Below, one piece after another: positions 21,901-33,750 of a stretch of DNA of 64,000 nt; positions within the stretch are counted from its first letter, which is position 1, and every line of letters starts with the position of its first letter. Source of the stretch: Mytilinidion resinicola (lineage: Eukaryota; Ascomycota; Dothideomycetes; Mytilinidiales; Mytilinidiaceae); the NCBI RefSeq assembly GCF_010093595.1, contig NW_022985438.1:1450785-1514784 (forward strand). The letters run 5' to 3'. Below the pieces are notes generated by a model. It was not told the origin of the DNA, did no database searches, and saw only the letters and a list, made by a program, of their open reading frames with translations. The position numbers were made by a program, and so were the translations under genes.

Positions 21901-23378
21901 AACGCCTGATCTAACGGCAACATAAGGATCACCTTTCATGCAAGTAACCACAGCCACATTTTAAATATGGCATGCATGCGGAACGGTATTGCCTTGGCAA
22001 CGGTTATTGCGAATAGAGTCGATCGTTCCCCATGTGAGGCTCGAGCTGTAGGGCTTCGTTTCTTTGAAACACAGCTTGGTCCCAGTTGCGGTCAAAATGA
22101 ACGACATGAATCTCCGTCAAGCCGGTAATTGCGACTTGCATTTGCCAAGAGTATTCGGCGAGGCTCTGCGTAAAAAAGACAATTGTTGAACTGTGCTGTC
22201 CGACACGAAGTCAAAGGACATGGTGTACTCTGATGTACAACCGTCGAACCCAAAGAGTGACATGGCGGCGTCCATGCTGTGAGCGCAAGGTCCCCAGTGT
22301 CAACACCTGTCTTCCAACCTGGAGTTGCTATGCGATCGATTTTCCAACAACCTAATTCCGAAAATCGTGCTGACTTACTACAAAGCATTTTGGGGGCTCC
22401 TTGACGATCGCAAAGAAAAAAGAACTTCGGAAAACATCAGCCTTTCCAATCAGACTTGTGATTGTGAACGGAAAGACGTTGACAAATCAAGGAAAGGACT
22501 CCACTTAATCACTTTGCCAAATACTCAACAGTCCTAGTGTGTGGGTCCAAGATTCTTACCTCTTGTCACTGACAACATATCTATCTCATCGGAGATGCCG
22601 GCGGCAGCGAAGTCCGAACTGCATCGAAATATTGGAAGCTGCAGTCATCGCCGAGCATCAACAAGCGTACCATTTCTCCTCACCAATCATCCAATCAAAC
22701 GCAACCGTGTCAGCCCTACACCGCAAAATCTTGAACGGTGCCATTACACATAGCGCGTGCACCTGTAAGCAAGGCCGACGATTCCGCTGCCCCATAAAGA
22801 ATCTTCATTGAACCCGTCACGGAGGCAACCGAGCGGCAGTGTAGTATCTCTACATGTAAGCTTGGACCCTCAGACCGCAATAATTGCCGCAAGAGTGAGA
22901 TCCCTCCGGTGCGGATCAGGCGTCCTTTCAATGTTGGGGGCCGGTTCGGAGAATGAGGCACAGCCCTACGGATTACAAGGGGGTGTGGGGGCTAAGCCAT
23001 GCGATCAATTGCAGAATGAGGGAAATCTGCGAGAGGACGTGTCTGAGGGTGGTTGGATAATGATGGGAGTAGGCCTGACGGGGACCGGAGCGGAGATTTG
23101 ATGGTGTAGAACGAATTGGGTTAGTGCGCACGTGATCATAGGTGATGTTGCCATTGATGTTACACTTCACTTCACTTCACTTCACTTCACTTCACTTCAC
23201 ACATATATCTGAAGGATATTTGAAGGTATTGTAGTCATTCGTTCATACACAGTCGTATCGTCGTTAGAGCATCCACATCCATCCATCCAAGCCTGTCGGC
23301 ATTCCCATCAAGGGTTCGCCAACACTCCACCGCCTGGAGACTTCTGGGAGATCTCGTCTTCTCTAACAAGGTCTGCAT
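18902..23378. other. 4.5 kb gene desert
   Basis: No convincing gene. Laccase promoter at the left end and short-chain dehydrogenase 3' flank at the right. Frames overlap on all strands without codon bias. A short CTGCGGAGAG repeat (2.5 copies) lies at 19431-19456. On the minus strand between 21430 and 20790 some frames are Trp/Cys-rich (GTWEDGSSQWGPYPGLTYC; WIPWAGTTKCILGCRSLWCG) and might be exons of a small secreted protein, but I cannot join them with confidence. Confidence 0.5.
23163..23200. repeat. (CACTT)n microsatellite
   Basis: About 7.5 perfect CACTT pentamers, 180 bp beyond the stop codon of the short-chain dehydrogenase. Confidence 0.95.
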
Positions 23379-24322
23379 TTACCAAGGAAGCTGGAGCGGT
23401 ATAGGTAGCTTGTCTTTCGGACCCAGAACAGCCTCTGCGGATCCGATGTCACTGTTCTCAGGTCAGCCATGTGGAAGGAGTAGAGCAGAGGACAAATTAA
23501 CATACGCAGCTCCTCTGGGGGCCCAGAACTCTCCAGTATGCTCGATAGTGAACGTCTTGATCCACTCGACTAGTGATTCTGCAGCAACATCAGGGGTAAC
23601 AGCTCCGCCCGAATCCCAGAACTTGTCAAAGCCCACACCTTTAGTCATATCTGTTCTCATGAACCCAGGATGCACAATCCCCACCGCCACGCCTCTATCC
23701 TTGAGATCCACGCTCAACAGCTTCCCGCTCATGTTCAGCGCAGCCTTGGACGCATGATGGCCGTAGTTGCCTCCACCATCATACACCAACTTGATGCTTC
23801 CGCCCTCACTCGACACAAGTATGACCTTTGTACCCTGTGAAAGAAGCGGCTTTGAGGTCGAGGATGGTGTGTAGTTCCCGAGCGCAGACACCAAAAGGGT
23901 AGGCCCGATAGCGCAAGTCTTGTACATAGCTAGTTGTTTGTCGAAGGAGGGCTCCTCAAAGGTTTCGGTTACGAAGTAGCCTGCGGTTACAACGATGATG
24001 TCGAGAGAGGTTATGGAGTGAGCTTCGAGATATTTGATGAGGTTCGGTCCGGCGTCGGGGGTAGAGAGGTCAATAGAGGGGATGTAGGATAGGTTCTTGT
24101 CTAGATGGAAATTGTCTTTAGCATTCGCGCGCAATAAAATGGATTGGAGCTGTATAAAGCTCAACTGAGGGTTGGGAGAATGAAATAAGCCTATTGCGTA
24201 CCATCAGATGGGGGGTTCGAGCTTCGAGCTGTAGCATAGACGTGGTGGCCGATTGAGGTGTACTGTTTAGCTACGGCAGCTCCCAGGCCACGCGTGGCTC
24301 CAACTATCAAGACGTTCGGCAT
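23379..24322 (-). CDS. Short-chain dehydrogenase/reductase
   Basis: NAD(P)-dependent oxidoreductase with Rossmann fold. Exons 24322-24202, 24115-23506 and 23451-23379 give 267 residues. The cofactor loop is VGATRGLGAAVAKQY (TGxxxGxG type), followed by VTAGYF (the NAG-like position), the active-site Ser segment VILVSSEGGS, and the catalytic pair in YGHHASKAALN (YxxxK). HPGFMRTDMTKG follows as in classical SDRs. The first intron uses the acceptor CTAAAG, which makes PPSDDNFHLDKN; two better-looking AG sites upstream give the wrong phase. The last exon supplies ADIGSAEAVLGPKDKL and ends LQLPW, the usual end of this fungal subgroup. Substrate unknown; a cytosolic carbonyl reductase is likely. Confidence 0.9.
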
Positions 24323-24763
24323 GTTGACGATATTAATTGAGAGATTTGTGAAGGGTTAGTTGGAAGGGGCCATGTTTAAAGCACGATATTGTTATGAGCG
24401 ATGACGAAGCTTGACGCAGCTTTGACGCAGTTGCACTTATCGATAACAGACACCCTTGCTCCTCCTCTGATGCCTCATTCATTTCATTCATCTCATTCAT
24501 CCACATCATCCACTTCATCAAAGAGGTTGTTTCCTTCATGGAACTTCTATTCCGTGTCAAAAGCGACCAGGAAGATGTTGTTTATTGATGAATGCAGCTC
24601 AGGGGCTACGGCCCCGCACTTCCTTATCCGTTCATGACGTTCTCGATCCACCCTCAACCATCTCCACGCCTTTCACCCTTCACAATATCAACAATGCCTA
24701 CGTTCTTACCTCAACACAAGCCCCTCGCGGCTCCGACTTCTGGCGGTCGAAAACAGTGGTCAC
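24323..24763. promoter_or_regulatory. Divergent promoter region, SDR and methyltransferase-like gene
   Basis: 440 bp between two divergent genes. It contains a CATT-rich run (TTCATTCATCTCATTCATCC near 24480-24500). No clear TATA box. Confidence 0.45.
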
Positions 24764-25723
24764 TTGCTTCCACGTGAGATGACACCTTCCTCACATACGG
24801 CCTTCCACTATTCAATTCACCGCCAAAGACCGATGCCCTCCCAATTCACCCGTCTCCTCCGACCAGCACCAATCCTCAGCATCTTAAGCCTCATCGCTAT
24901 CCCCTTGGTTCTCACCGCCACCATGTCCAGTTCCACGCTTAAAGCAGCTTCCGCCTCGACCTCCACCACCTATCCCATAACCTCATATAAACCCCGCCAC
25001 ACCACCTGGCCCTACACCCCCGCGGACTTTCTCCGACAGGACCTCACCCCCGACACCTCCTTCTACTCCTCGCCACGCTTCGTAACCCATATCGACGAGC
25101 ACGCCATCGCAGCCCTCAAAGCTTACTACGCCTCCGTCCTCCCCCGCCACGGCCGCATCCTAGACTTCTGCTCAAGCTGGATTTCACATTTTCCCCCGTC
25201 CCTAGAGTCGGCGGTAGAGAAGGGAGAGCTAGCGGTGGTCGGGATGGGCTTGAACGCGCGCGAGCTGGATGCGAACCCCGTTTTGGGCGAAAACGGTGGG
25301 CCGGGGCGGATCATGAGAGACCTGAACGAGGACCCAGACGTGTCGGTCGCAGTCAACAGCGGGGAGCTGTTCGATGCCGCGACTTGCGTGGTGAGTATCG
25401 ACTATCTCACGCGGCCGGTGGAGGTGCTACGGAGTTTGGCGGGGGTGGTGAAGCCGGGTGGTAGGGTGCATTTGGTGGTCAGCAATCGGTGTTTTCCGAC
25501 GAAGGCGGTGCGGAGATGGTTGAGGGTCGATGAGGAGGAGAGGTTGATGATGGTGGGGGATTATTTGTATTTTGCGGGATGGACGGAGATTGAGATTGTG
25601 GATTTGAGCGGAGGGGAGGAAGAGGAGAAGAGCGCGTCGGGGGTTGCAGGGCTGATGAGGTGGGCGGGGATGGGAGGGCATGATCCGCTATGGGTTGTTA
25701 AAGGGGTTAAGAAGGTTGATTAG
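24764..25723 (+). CDS. Methyltransferase type 11-like protein
   Basis: Single-exon gene of up to 319 residues. The C-terminal two-thirds resemble a class I SAM-dependent methyltransferase fold: strand 1 HGRILDFCSSWISHFP, a turn with VVGMGLNARELDANP, DAATCVVSIDYLTRPVEVLR at strand 4 and VVKPGGRVHLVVSNRCFP at the post-motif III helix-strand. Motif I is atypical, with DFCSSW instead of the Gly-rich D-x-G-x-G; this variant is shared by a fungal subfamily as far as I recall. The N-terminus before MSSSTLK contains a hydrophobic stretch (ILSILSLIAIPLVLTA) that could be a mitochondrial or membrane signal. ATGs at 24764, 24833 and 24923 are all possible starts; the last gives about 266 residues without the hydrophobic stretch. 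Substrate and activity are unknown. Confidence 0.78.
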   Translation: MLPREMTPSSHTAFHYSIHRQRPMPSQFTRLLRPAPILSILSLIAIPLVLTATMSSSTLKAASASTSTTYPITSYKPRHTTWPYTPADFLRQDLTPDTSFYSSPRFVTHIDEHAIAALKAYYASVLPRHGRILDFCSSWISHFPPSLESAVEKGELAVVGMGLNARELDANPVLGENGGPGRIMRDLNEDPDVSVAVNSGELFDAATCVVSIDYLTRPVEVLRSLAGVVKPGGRVHLVVSNRCFPTKAVRRWLRVDEEERLMMVGDYLYFAGWTEIEIVDLSGGEEEEKSASGVAGLMRWAGMGGHDPLWVVKGVKKVD

Positions 25724-26054
25724 GAGAGGCTGGAATGGGAGTCAAGATTCCCCGCCTAGAGAGCTTCGATATGATGTTTTCAGAACTAAAAGGCTGGAAT
25801 GGACTTTCCGATGTGGGAGTTGAGAGCTCATGTCGATCCCCAGGAGCTTGGATTGAAGTCCCCGGAGAGGGAGCACTTACACCTCCGGGAGTTGCTCTCC
25901 TTACCCCAGATACCCAGAACGAGACACGTTATTCGCAGTAAAAATTTTAATAGCCATTCGTTAATTGTAGTGTACAGCTGCCCGCAAACGCCTAAACCTC
26001 CCATTGACACAAGTGATAGAGAGGATCGAAAAGAAGAGTTTCTTCGTAGTACGT
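25724..26054. other. Convergent intergenic region
   Basis: 3' flanks of two convergent genes; nothing else seen. Confidence 0.6.
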
Positions 26055-27198
26055 TCAGTGCAGTGTCCTCAATCCCTCCTCAATGGCAATTCCGAGTGCA
26101 CCAAATCCGAGCACAGTCCAAAGCCAGTGGTTGCTCAATTCCTTCGCAGCGGGCCAGAACGAGTTCTTCTCGTTGCGGAATTGCTCCAGCTGCTTCAGCT
26201 TCTCGGGGTCTGACATGGAGTATCGACGCGTCTGGCTAGCTTCGTTCTCCTTGTCTCCACCGAAGTAGCGCAGGAAGAGGTAGTTGGCAAGAGGGCCGAG
26301 GAGCTCAACAGGTGCAAGCATGTCGGAGCCGTAGAGAAGTACGATGAAGGAGAGGTGGACGAATGTGTCGCCGAGATAGCTAGATTAGTCAGTAGTGTGT
26401 TAAAATAGTATATCGGAAGGGTACTCACTTCGGATGGCGGACAATGCTCCAAACGCCTTCCTTGGTCAGACCGCCTTTGCCCTCTTTTTTGTGCTGATCG
26501 AGTTGATAATCGGCGATCGTCTCAAGAGCAAGCCCAGCAGAGAAGATACCCACAGCAGCCATCTGGACGTACGGGTGGTACCCCATCAGGACAGCACCCT
26601 CATGTCGGAACGGCGCAGTGAAGGGCAAGCTGATGATACTTTGGATGAGAGCTTCAGGGAGGAAGGTCGTGAGGAGAGATTTGGTCCAAAAGTCATCCTC
26701 TTTCTTGACCTCGTCATACCTGGGGTCGTCTTTACCACGTTTGATGGAGCGAGAGGCAACGCGGTAGAAGAGTCGGCCGCCCCAAAGCGTGACGCCAGTT
26801 AGAACGAGACGCTCATGCCAGGACAAGCGATTCAGAGCTTGGGAGAGGGTGAATCCAGCATACACGCGACGTCCAACGGCAGACCACCACGCATTGACGA
26901 CCTGTCCGCTGGGCCAAATCCAGTCTTTGGCTTCAACACGGTTGGTGTAGCGGGCAGCTCCCCAGGCGATGACGGCGAAGCCGGAGTGCAATGCAAGAGA
27001 AGGCGCAAGCGTGTCTTTGAAGATGCCGACGTCGAAGAGAGAGGCGGACTCGACGTGGATCTTGGAGTGGAAGGAGTCTTTGATAGTGGTGTTGTCCTGG
27101 TTGAGGTAGAATTGATGCGGTTTGCGGTCAGCTACTTGGACCTCAACAGCAGGGATTTTGCCCTCTTTGATGCCCGAGCGGTCGAACCATCCAGCCAT
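26055..27198 (-). CDS. DUF1295 / steroid 5-alpha-reductase-like membrane protein
   Basis: Exons 27198-26429 and 26379-26055 give 364 residues. The single intron splits the codon for Asn in the motif VRHPNYLGD, the signature of the DUF1295 / 3-oxo-5-alpha-steroid 4-dehydrogenase C-terminal family, where it binds NADPH in characterised relatives. Several hydrophobic spans lie around residues 55-75, 95-110, 190-215, 220-245 and 285-320, and the protein ends with a charged EKLKQLEQFRNEKNSFW segment and a last span (WLWTVLGFGALGIAIEEGL). ATG 27198 is chosen because its context (CAACCATGG) is far better than the upstream ATG at 27285. Predicted location is ER or mitochondrial membrane. The reaction (a lipid or steroid double-bond reduction) is inferred from family only. 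Confidence 0.85.
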
Positions 27199-28222
27199 GG
27201 TTGAAGCTTTGGAGGGGAGGGGAGAGAGGAGAAAGTGTGGAGATGACGGATTCGGAGAGGGCGGCAAGGCGTGTTTATTCGACACAACTTCCCCGCAAAC
27301 TGACGGACAATGATGTAACCGCCAGGTAACGCGGGGTGCGATCGCCTGACTGGTTTCTTCGTTGACTCTTCATTATTAATGCTACTGTTAGCAGCTCTTC
27401 ACTCCTGCTGTCGTAAATGGCATGTCCAAGGCGTGTCCTATTTCCTCTCCAAAATGTGGAGTGAAGTGCAAGGATGGAGTGAGATACAAGATCTGAGAGG
27501 GTGGTCTGTGCACGGGCCTCAACCTCAGGCCAAGCATCGCGAGCTTTCGTCCCATCTCTCCTCCACCAATGTGCCTCACGGCGCCGCTATGTACATGCTA
27601 TCTCACCAAGACGCAGACGCTTAATTCCGCGTTCGAAGAAATCAGATACGTGGTCCCAACCTTCCCCGCACTTTCGGGGAGCCTCAACGCGTTATCATGA
27701 GCGACAAACGAAACATGCTGCAGGCCCGATCTGCCATGCCGTCGAAGTATCTTCCCTTGCTCTCATTCTCCCTTTTCTCAATTCTCTGTCAATGCAAGAG
27801 AACGAATATCAGCGTCTATGATGCAACTCAGGGGACTTCGAGGTTTCGCCCCAGGTTGGGGTGCATCTTTCATATCATGTATTTACAGACTACCTACAAT
27901 ATTGGCCAAGGGAGTACTGCCACAATTACGCTCTATTTTCTAGATATGATTAGTAATGGCCTCTATTGTGCGCTATTTCACTATTGCACATGCTCACAAT
28001 TCCAATTCACCAGCGGCGGTGGCCCGCGCTTCTTCCCGTCATCTATTAAAAAATCTCAAGCACGCCGCGACTAAGATTGTTCTCCAAATGACTACTGCCC
28101 GCGGTCACGGCACATCGCACCTCACACTCTTTATCTACCTCCAACCCCTCACCATCCTCCCTCCTCCCTCCATTGCCAGCAAAACCGACTCGTCCGCAGC
28201 AGAACCTTAGCATCGCAACGCC
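27199..28222. other. Divergent intergenic region
   Basis: Promoters of the DUF1295 gene and of the acidic nuclear-type protein. Short plus-strand frames at 27379-28210 have no family resemblance. Confidence 0.55.
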
Positions 28223-29991
28223 ATGGCGGGTCGCCCCAAACGCAACGCGGAAAAGCCTCAGCGCTTAATCGAAGAACTTTCAATGGATCGTGGCTCTGAA
28301 ACTCCCAAGTCTGGAACCTCCAAGGCGGCTCCTGCGATCAAGCAGTCCAAGAGAAAGAGAGTGACTGCCAAGGTACATTCCTCCGGTATTCTATTTCTAC
28401 GAGAGCTTAGGCGCTAACTGTGTTCCAGGGTATTCAGCACCCAAAGAATCTGAAGTCCGTTGGCTCTGCGCCCTTGGGCAAGGCGCTGCTGACCAAAATA
28501 CCTTCCGACGAACCTGGACCGAAACGAGCGCGTCGAAGCACAGCCAAGGAAGCCGATGAGACAGAGAAGAAGAGCCTCATCGTTAAGCTACGAACACCCA
28601 GCTTGCCTGCCACCGAAAATGCGGGAGATTCGAGCAATATCGCGAAGTTGAACGATTCCGGCCTTTACGCCACGAAGCAAATAGGAGAGTCGAGCTCAAG
28701 CGGTGAATCCGAAGTCGGCGAAGACGAGGATGAATCAGTCAGCAACACGGGTCATGAAGCTTCTTCAGCGATGCCAAAACAGGGCGAACTCACCTTGAAG
28801 TCCACCGGCCTGCGCCGCGATTCCGCGCAGTCTCTCAGAGCAGTAAACCGGGGTATTCACGTCCCTCACGGCTCTCCCGGCAGGACTCCTCCTATGTACG
28901 CCAGGTACACATTGTCCCAGAGTCCACATGCGACGGGCGTTCCTTACGAGTACAGGTCCTCTGAAAGCTTTGATCCGACTGTCACGCCTAGCAAGGATGA
29001 GCCACATTCGTTCGCTTCCGCCCACGCTGACGCCTTTTCCGAGGTTGCTACACCTGCCACGTCTAACAAGAAAGAGCCACGTTCGCTTGCTTCCATCTAT
29101 GCCGACGCTATTTTTGAGCCTGCTACACCAGTCCAGCCCCGCGATGAAGACTACGACACGGACCAGGACACTCCTGTCTCGTCTATCGAAAAAGACCACC
29201 ATGGCATCATCCTTCTCGACGACGCCTACACGCCCAACGAGGATCGCGGTGAAACGCCCATCGAAAGCCTACCGAGGACCACCGACTCTCCATACCTGTT
29301 CGACGAGACCGATTTCCTCGAAGACGAATCCTACGGCCTCAAGCTCAATGACAACAACCCCACTCGCGCTCGTGATGCTTTGATCGTGTACCTCAGGGAT
29401 GACCGCGATCTCATCAATATCCAACGCAAGAAGATCGCACGAGACATGGAGATTAGGGCTTTCATTCGCGCGCATCCGAAGTGGGATCGTTGGGGATTCT
29501 ACGAGAACCAGAAGGAACTGATGAAGAAAGGTGCGGTCGGAGAACCGAACGGTCCGAGGTGGGAAGTCAACCCCGGCGGATACAAGACCATCTATGACGT
29601 GAACCCTGGCAAGTACGACCTGTCCGTCACAGTCATGGATCAGCCGCGTGACCTGACTGTCATTCGCCGCGTTCTGGCGTATGCAAAGGTCCGGTACAGG
29701 TATAATTGGGTTCACCTGGCCAGCTCCTTCAGAGACGAGCTGCCCATTCGCACAATGGAATTCGAAGCGGAGATTGTGGAGATGATAGAAAATGTGGGCT
29801 TTCCCAAGAAGCTGTGCGAAGATGTAGCTGGCGATATTGAGGAGATCGACTCGGATTCGGATTCTGATGACGATGAGGAGGATCCAAACGAGGGTCAGGT
29901 CCAGTATCAGGCCCAGGACGACGACGATGCATACGAGGAGCCCTATGTCTTCAAGTACTGGGCTGAAGAGGATGAGGAGGAGCAGGAGTGA
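28223..29991 (+). CDS. Acidic/basic nuclear-type protein, function unknown
   Basis: Exons 28223-28372 and 28429-29991 give 570 residues. Residues 1-100 are basic with likely nuclear signals (GRPKRNAEKP, KQSKRKRVTAK, GPKRARRS). The middle is disordered, Ser/Glu-rich, with an internal repeat of the form 'EPHSFASAHADAFSEVATPAT / EPRSLASIYADAIFEPATPV' in adjacent copies. The one folded-looking region is residues about 370-520, rich in aromatic and basic residues (AFIRAHPKWDRWGFYENQKE, KVRYRYNWVHLASSFRDELP). It ends with long acidic runs (EEIDSDSDSDDDEEDPNEG, EEDEEEQE) typical of histone- or ribosome-associated proteins. I do not recognise the family. A nuclear role is inferred from composition only. 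Confidence 0.85.
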
Positions 29992-31330
29992 GTTTGTGCA
30001 TAGGGATGACGAGCTCAAATGCTGAAAAGAATTGTCGGGTCTGTACAACGATGGCTGTTGAGAGACGGCGGATGTCAGACTTCGGCGGTTCAGCTTGATG
30101 TTGCTTTTATTGCTGCTTAGTATATTTAGCACGGCTACCAGCAGCTTTCCATAAATTGATGCGAATAAAAACTATACTATCATTTCTTCTAGGCTCTGAG
30201 AATGTGCTATACGGGATAATAATCTGAGTTAACCAGGCCAACTCCCTATGGGCGTCTTGCAATTGCTTAGAGGTAAGTGCTCGTCACAAGGCCGAATGCG
30301 GAGACATAGGACATTATAGGAAGGCTTCCAAGAAGACCCTATCCTCGAACATTGTTGTATTCTGTCCTACTGTTTGAAATTCCATTCTACATTGCCTCGT
30401 CATAGATATTCTTACACTCGTGCCTCATAGTATTTCCGCGTTCCGCATGAGAGTGAAGTACGGCATTTTGGACAACTAGTAAACTCACGAGGCTACCCCA
30501 AACAGTGTCAGCATATTGTACGCAGATTGGAAGTGTATTTGCTGCCCCCGGTTTCTGGTAGTGCATTGAAGCCCCACGAAACAGTGGCAAGAACGTGTAC
30601 GGATATCTATGACAAAGCACTGCACCATAAGCCATCGCAAAGGAAGCACCCATCTCCAACACTCTCCTCCTCCTCCCTCAACCTATACCCCCCCAGCCCC
30701 ATCGATCCTTCCAAACCCCACCTGCTCCCAACCCCCCTCGTCAATATGCAACCCCTCATGCTCCTCCCCCAGCACGCTTCTTCAACGGCAAGCTCCCCGG
30801 CTCCCCCTCCCAACCACCCACTCTTTCACCCGCCTCCAATCCCGACACGTCTGCTCCCTCTCCGTCTCCACCACGAGATCCCTGCTCAATATCCCAGATC
30901 TACCGGAGTTAGCGTCACCGGCGTGAGGTCCGCGTGAGACAATATAGCTTGCAGCAGGTGGTCAATGCAGTGGTCGACAAGCATACGCATCTTCATGCGG
31001 TACGCATGCGAGCGCATAGCGGAGGTGTGGTGGCATGGCTCTGTGTACTAGTCCGGGTCGATCTACTGGCGGATGGTGTTTATCCCATGTGCTCAGTTTG
31101 GGGTGGTTTCCCGGTCTCCTAAAAGCTTATACATAAAATTCAGTTCTCGTGTGTAGTGTGACTGGCGTAATATCGGAAAGACAAAATGGTCCTAGACACG
31201 ACTGTATCATGTGGAAATTGAAATTGTGCGTATATTGAAGTAGCCAACGTGTGCATCCCCACCAACCATTCGTATCGTAAGAGTGCGCCGAAGGTGTCAC
31301 TTTGCGGCTTGAGCGATGAACCTGAACATT
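29992..31330. other. Intergenic, convergent 3' flanks
   Basis: 1.3 kb between convergent genes. Overlapping CT-rich frames near 30500-30940 are not supported as genes. Nothing else recognised. Confidence 0.5.
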
Positions 31331-32830
31331 TTAAGGCGGACCATATAAGCCCTTGGTAGACTCCATCCACATCATGAACCACGGGGATCCTAACTGCCTC
31401 TCTTGAGGCCTTGCGCGAAACTTGAGACCTCTCTTGATTTCTTCGGCACCAAGCTCCAGCGTGTGGACCATGTCTCCGTCCATACAAGGGTAAGACCATC
31501 GTTTCTGCTGGAATTCTTTGTAGTCGTACTTGGTTGGGGGCTGGAGGTTGAACAGCATGCCGTTTCCCCCAGACCTGAGATTCGACATACGAAGCTTTGT
31601 GAGTGCTGGCATTCCCGACAAATGCGAGAAGATTGCTTCCCAGGTGCCTGTGGTGAGGCGGACCTCTCTGAGCTCGAAGTGGTTGAGCTTGGGGTGTTTC
31701 TCTAGAAAGAGGAGTAAGGACTCAGCTGTCGTGGGTACGCCTCTGAGAAAGCACTGCTCAAGCGCTGGCAAGTGGACTTCGCTTGCCACCGTGTTGAAGA
31801 TCCGGTCGTAGCTCTTTGTGGAACCCTGCAACGTGTTATAGAGGTGCAGGTCAATGGCCTCGAGATTTGGCATAAACTGCAGCAGCTGCGCGACACCGGG
31901 GAAGTTGTCGTGTGCCAAAGCCTCCGGGTCATCGGCCTTCAGCAGTCCCGCGCTCGAGGTGCCAAAGGCGTCCTGATAGATTTTTTCGACGCCTTGAAGG
32001 CCTTCACGGGCTTCGAGAATCTTCGAAAAGTTGCACACGACGCGTGTCGATATGCTGAGAGCTACGTTCTTGACGTGGACTCCAGCTTCTACAAACCCGG
32101 CAGTTTCAAGAGCAGCTATGTGATCTGTGATCTCGACAGAGGGAATGCTGCAGCGATGGGTCTCGCGATAGAAGGTGAGAGTTTCGACTTCGATCCCGCT
32201 CCGGGCAATCGCCAGCGTAGTGATGTCAAAGACCTGGGTTGCGCGTGCCCAAATCGCATACCACTCTCTGGTAGCCTGTGTACTCACGGACTTTCCCGGT
32301 GCCTGGATGACGGAAGCGTCAAGTTCGATGAAGTCTAGTTTAGCAAAGGAGCGGAAAGCTGACTCTAGCATAGAAGTGGTTGAGTCGTCAGGTTGGTTGC
32401 TCGATTCTTTGATACGAGCACGTAGCCATTCGAGGTCGGACTTCGCTTCCTGGAGCTCCTCTTCGGTGCATGCTGGCTCGGTAGTGCTCATGAAAGGGCC
32501 ATTCCTTGTAGTAATTCGTTTTCGTTTTGTAGCCAACAGACATTCGAGCTCCGAGGGATCATAGATGATGGCTCGGACTATGACATGTTTTACCGCTGGG
32601 CCCAACTGTGTATGGGAAGCGATTGCGTTGAGCTTATCTAAGCTCCCCTTCGTCAGGTCTGTTGACTGGGTGTTGAAGAAGCTCTTGAAATATGGCCCTA
32701 TGCAGGTATTGCTGAGGTCTTTGCAGCTTAGCCGAAGATTCTTGAGAGAAGCCAGATCGAGACTGGAGATGATTCTCTCCACAACCTCGGGTGGTAAGCC
32801 TAGAAGAGGTGGATTCGACGAAATCTCCAT
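31331..32830 (-). CDS. F-box protein with LRR-like C-terminus
   Basis: Single-exon gene, 499 residues from the ATG at 32830. The N-terminal F-box is clear: LLGLPPEVVERIISSLDLAS followed by LKNLRLSCKDLSN. The centre (residues about 80-330) is helical with no named domain. The C-terminal 170 residues contain leucine-rich repeat-like strings (MPNLEAIDLHLYN, LPALEQCFLRG, HPKLNHFELREVRL, MPALTKLRMSNLRSG) spaced 24-30 residues apart, as in fungal F-box/LRR substrate receptors. By family knowledge it would act in an SCF ubiquitin ligase with SKP1 and CUL1; the target is unknown. The upstream ATG at 32953 adds 41 residues with no conservation signal (MCHSHSHPSYI) and is disfavoured. Confidence 0.87.
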   Translation of the reverse strand: MEISSNPPLLGLPPEVVERIISSLDLASLKNLRLSCKDLSNTCIGPYFKSFFNTQSTDLTKGSLDKLNAIASHTQLGPAVKHVIVRAIIYDPSELECLLATKRKRITTRNGPFMSTTEPACTEEELQEAKSDLEWLRARIKESSNQPDDSTTSMLESAFRSFAKLDFIELDASVIQAPGKSVSTQATREWYAIWARATQVFDITTLAIARSGIEVETLTFYRETHRCSIPSVEITDHIAALETAGFVEAGVHVKNVALSISTRVVCNFSKILEAREGLQGVEKIYQDAFGTSSAGLLKADDPEALAHDNFPGVAQLLQFMPNLEAIDLHLYNTLQGSTKSYDRIFNTVASEVHLPALEQCFLRGVPTTAESLLLFLEKHPKLNHFELREVRLTTGTWEAIFSHLSGMPALTKLRMSNLRSGGNGMLFNLQPPTKYDYKEFQQKRWSYPCMDGDMVHTLELGAEEIKRGLKFRARPQERQLGSPWFMMWMESTKGLYGPP

Positions 32831-33750
32831 TATTGTAGAATAGGGTAGCTTGAGTTGTTCGGATACGATAATGAGGCGAGAAGAGAGTATAGGAAAGTTA
32901 CGAAAGAAGTAGGTACTTGGAATATAGGATGGATGGGAATGAGAGTGGCACAATGGCTGATGCCTGGTAGCACTGCCTCCCGACTCTATTCTTAACCATC
33001 TACAGAGTAGGCGGCTATTGCAGACTCTGAGTCATACCAGAATCCGCAGCCGAGAGTAAGAAAACACTTTTGCGATGTTTCGTGATGATGTTTGATGGTT
33101 ATGGTTGGCTTCGCGAGATTCAGGATAGATTTGAAGTGGGACGCATCCATCTCAACAAAGCAACCTTGGAAGTCTTGGATTAGCGGGGAGCTGAAGCCCG
33201 GGGGCTACGTCCCGAGTGCCTGTGTGGCTAGCGGAATGATAAAGGAATAACATGCCGAACAAAGCAAGTCTTGGTGTTTCAACAAGGTGCGTAGGTGTGG
33301 GAAGCTGAGATGAGATTGGATTAAATTCTGAAAAGCTCGGATCAAGGTGCGATTGGTAGGTAAAAGACACTATTCTACAAACCACGTGACTGCAGACGTT
33401 TACTTCTGGCATCACTTTCGCTCCTATGAAGCCTGTGCACACCTTCATGTTACTGAATGCGGAGCTTCAAGGAGCTTCCGAGAACCTAAACGAAATGGAT
33501 GTTCTTCATATTGAAGAAGCTTAGTTTCACTGAGCCACATCAAATAGTAGGCAGTTGTGAAAACTATCTTGAAGCCCATCAGTTTGTTTAACGCGCTGGA
33601 TTGATAGGACTTGTAGAATGTATAATCACAGCTTGATGAGCAACCTGAAAACATTTCACGTTTCTAGTCATTGATGGGTATACTCCTATAGTACAACCAC
33701 ATGCTCAGTCCTCTCACGGCCCATATATATACATACCCATCGATCCCACC
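32831..33750. other. Intergenic
   Basis: Promoter of the F-box/LRR gene and 3' flank of the phosphatidylserine decarboxylase gene. Small minus-strand frames at 33152-33654 are not supported. Confidence 0.55.
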
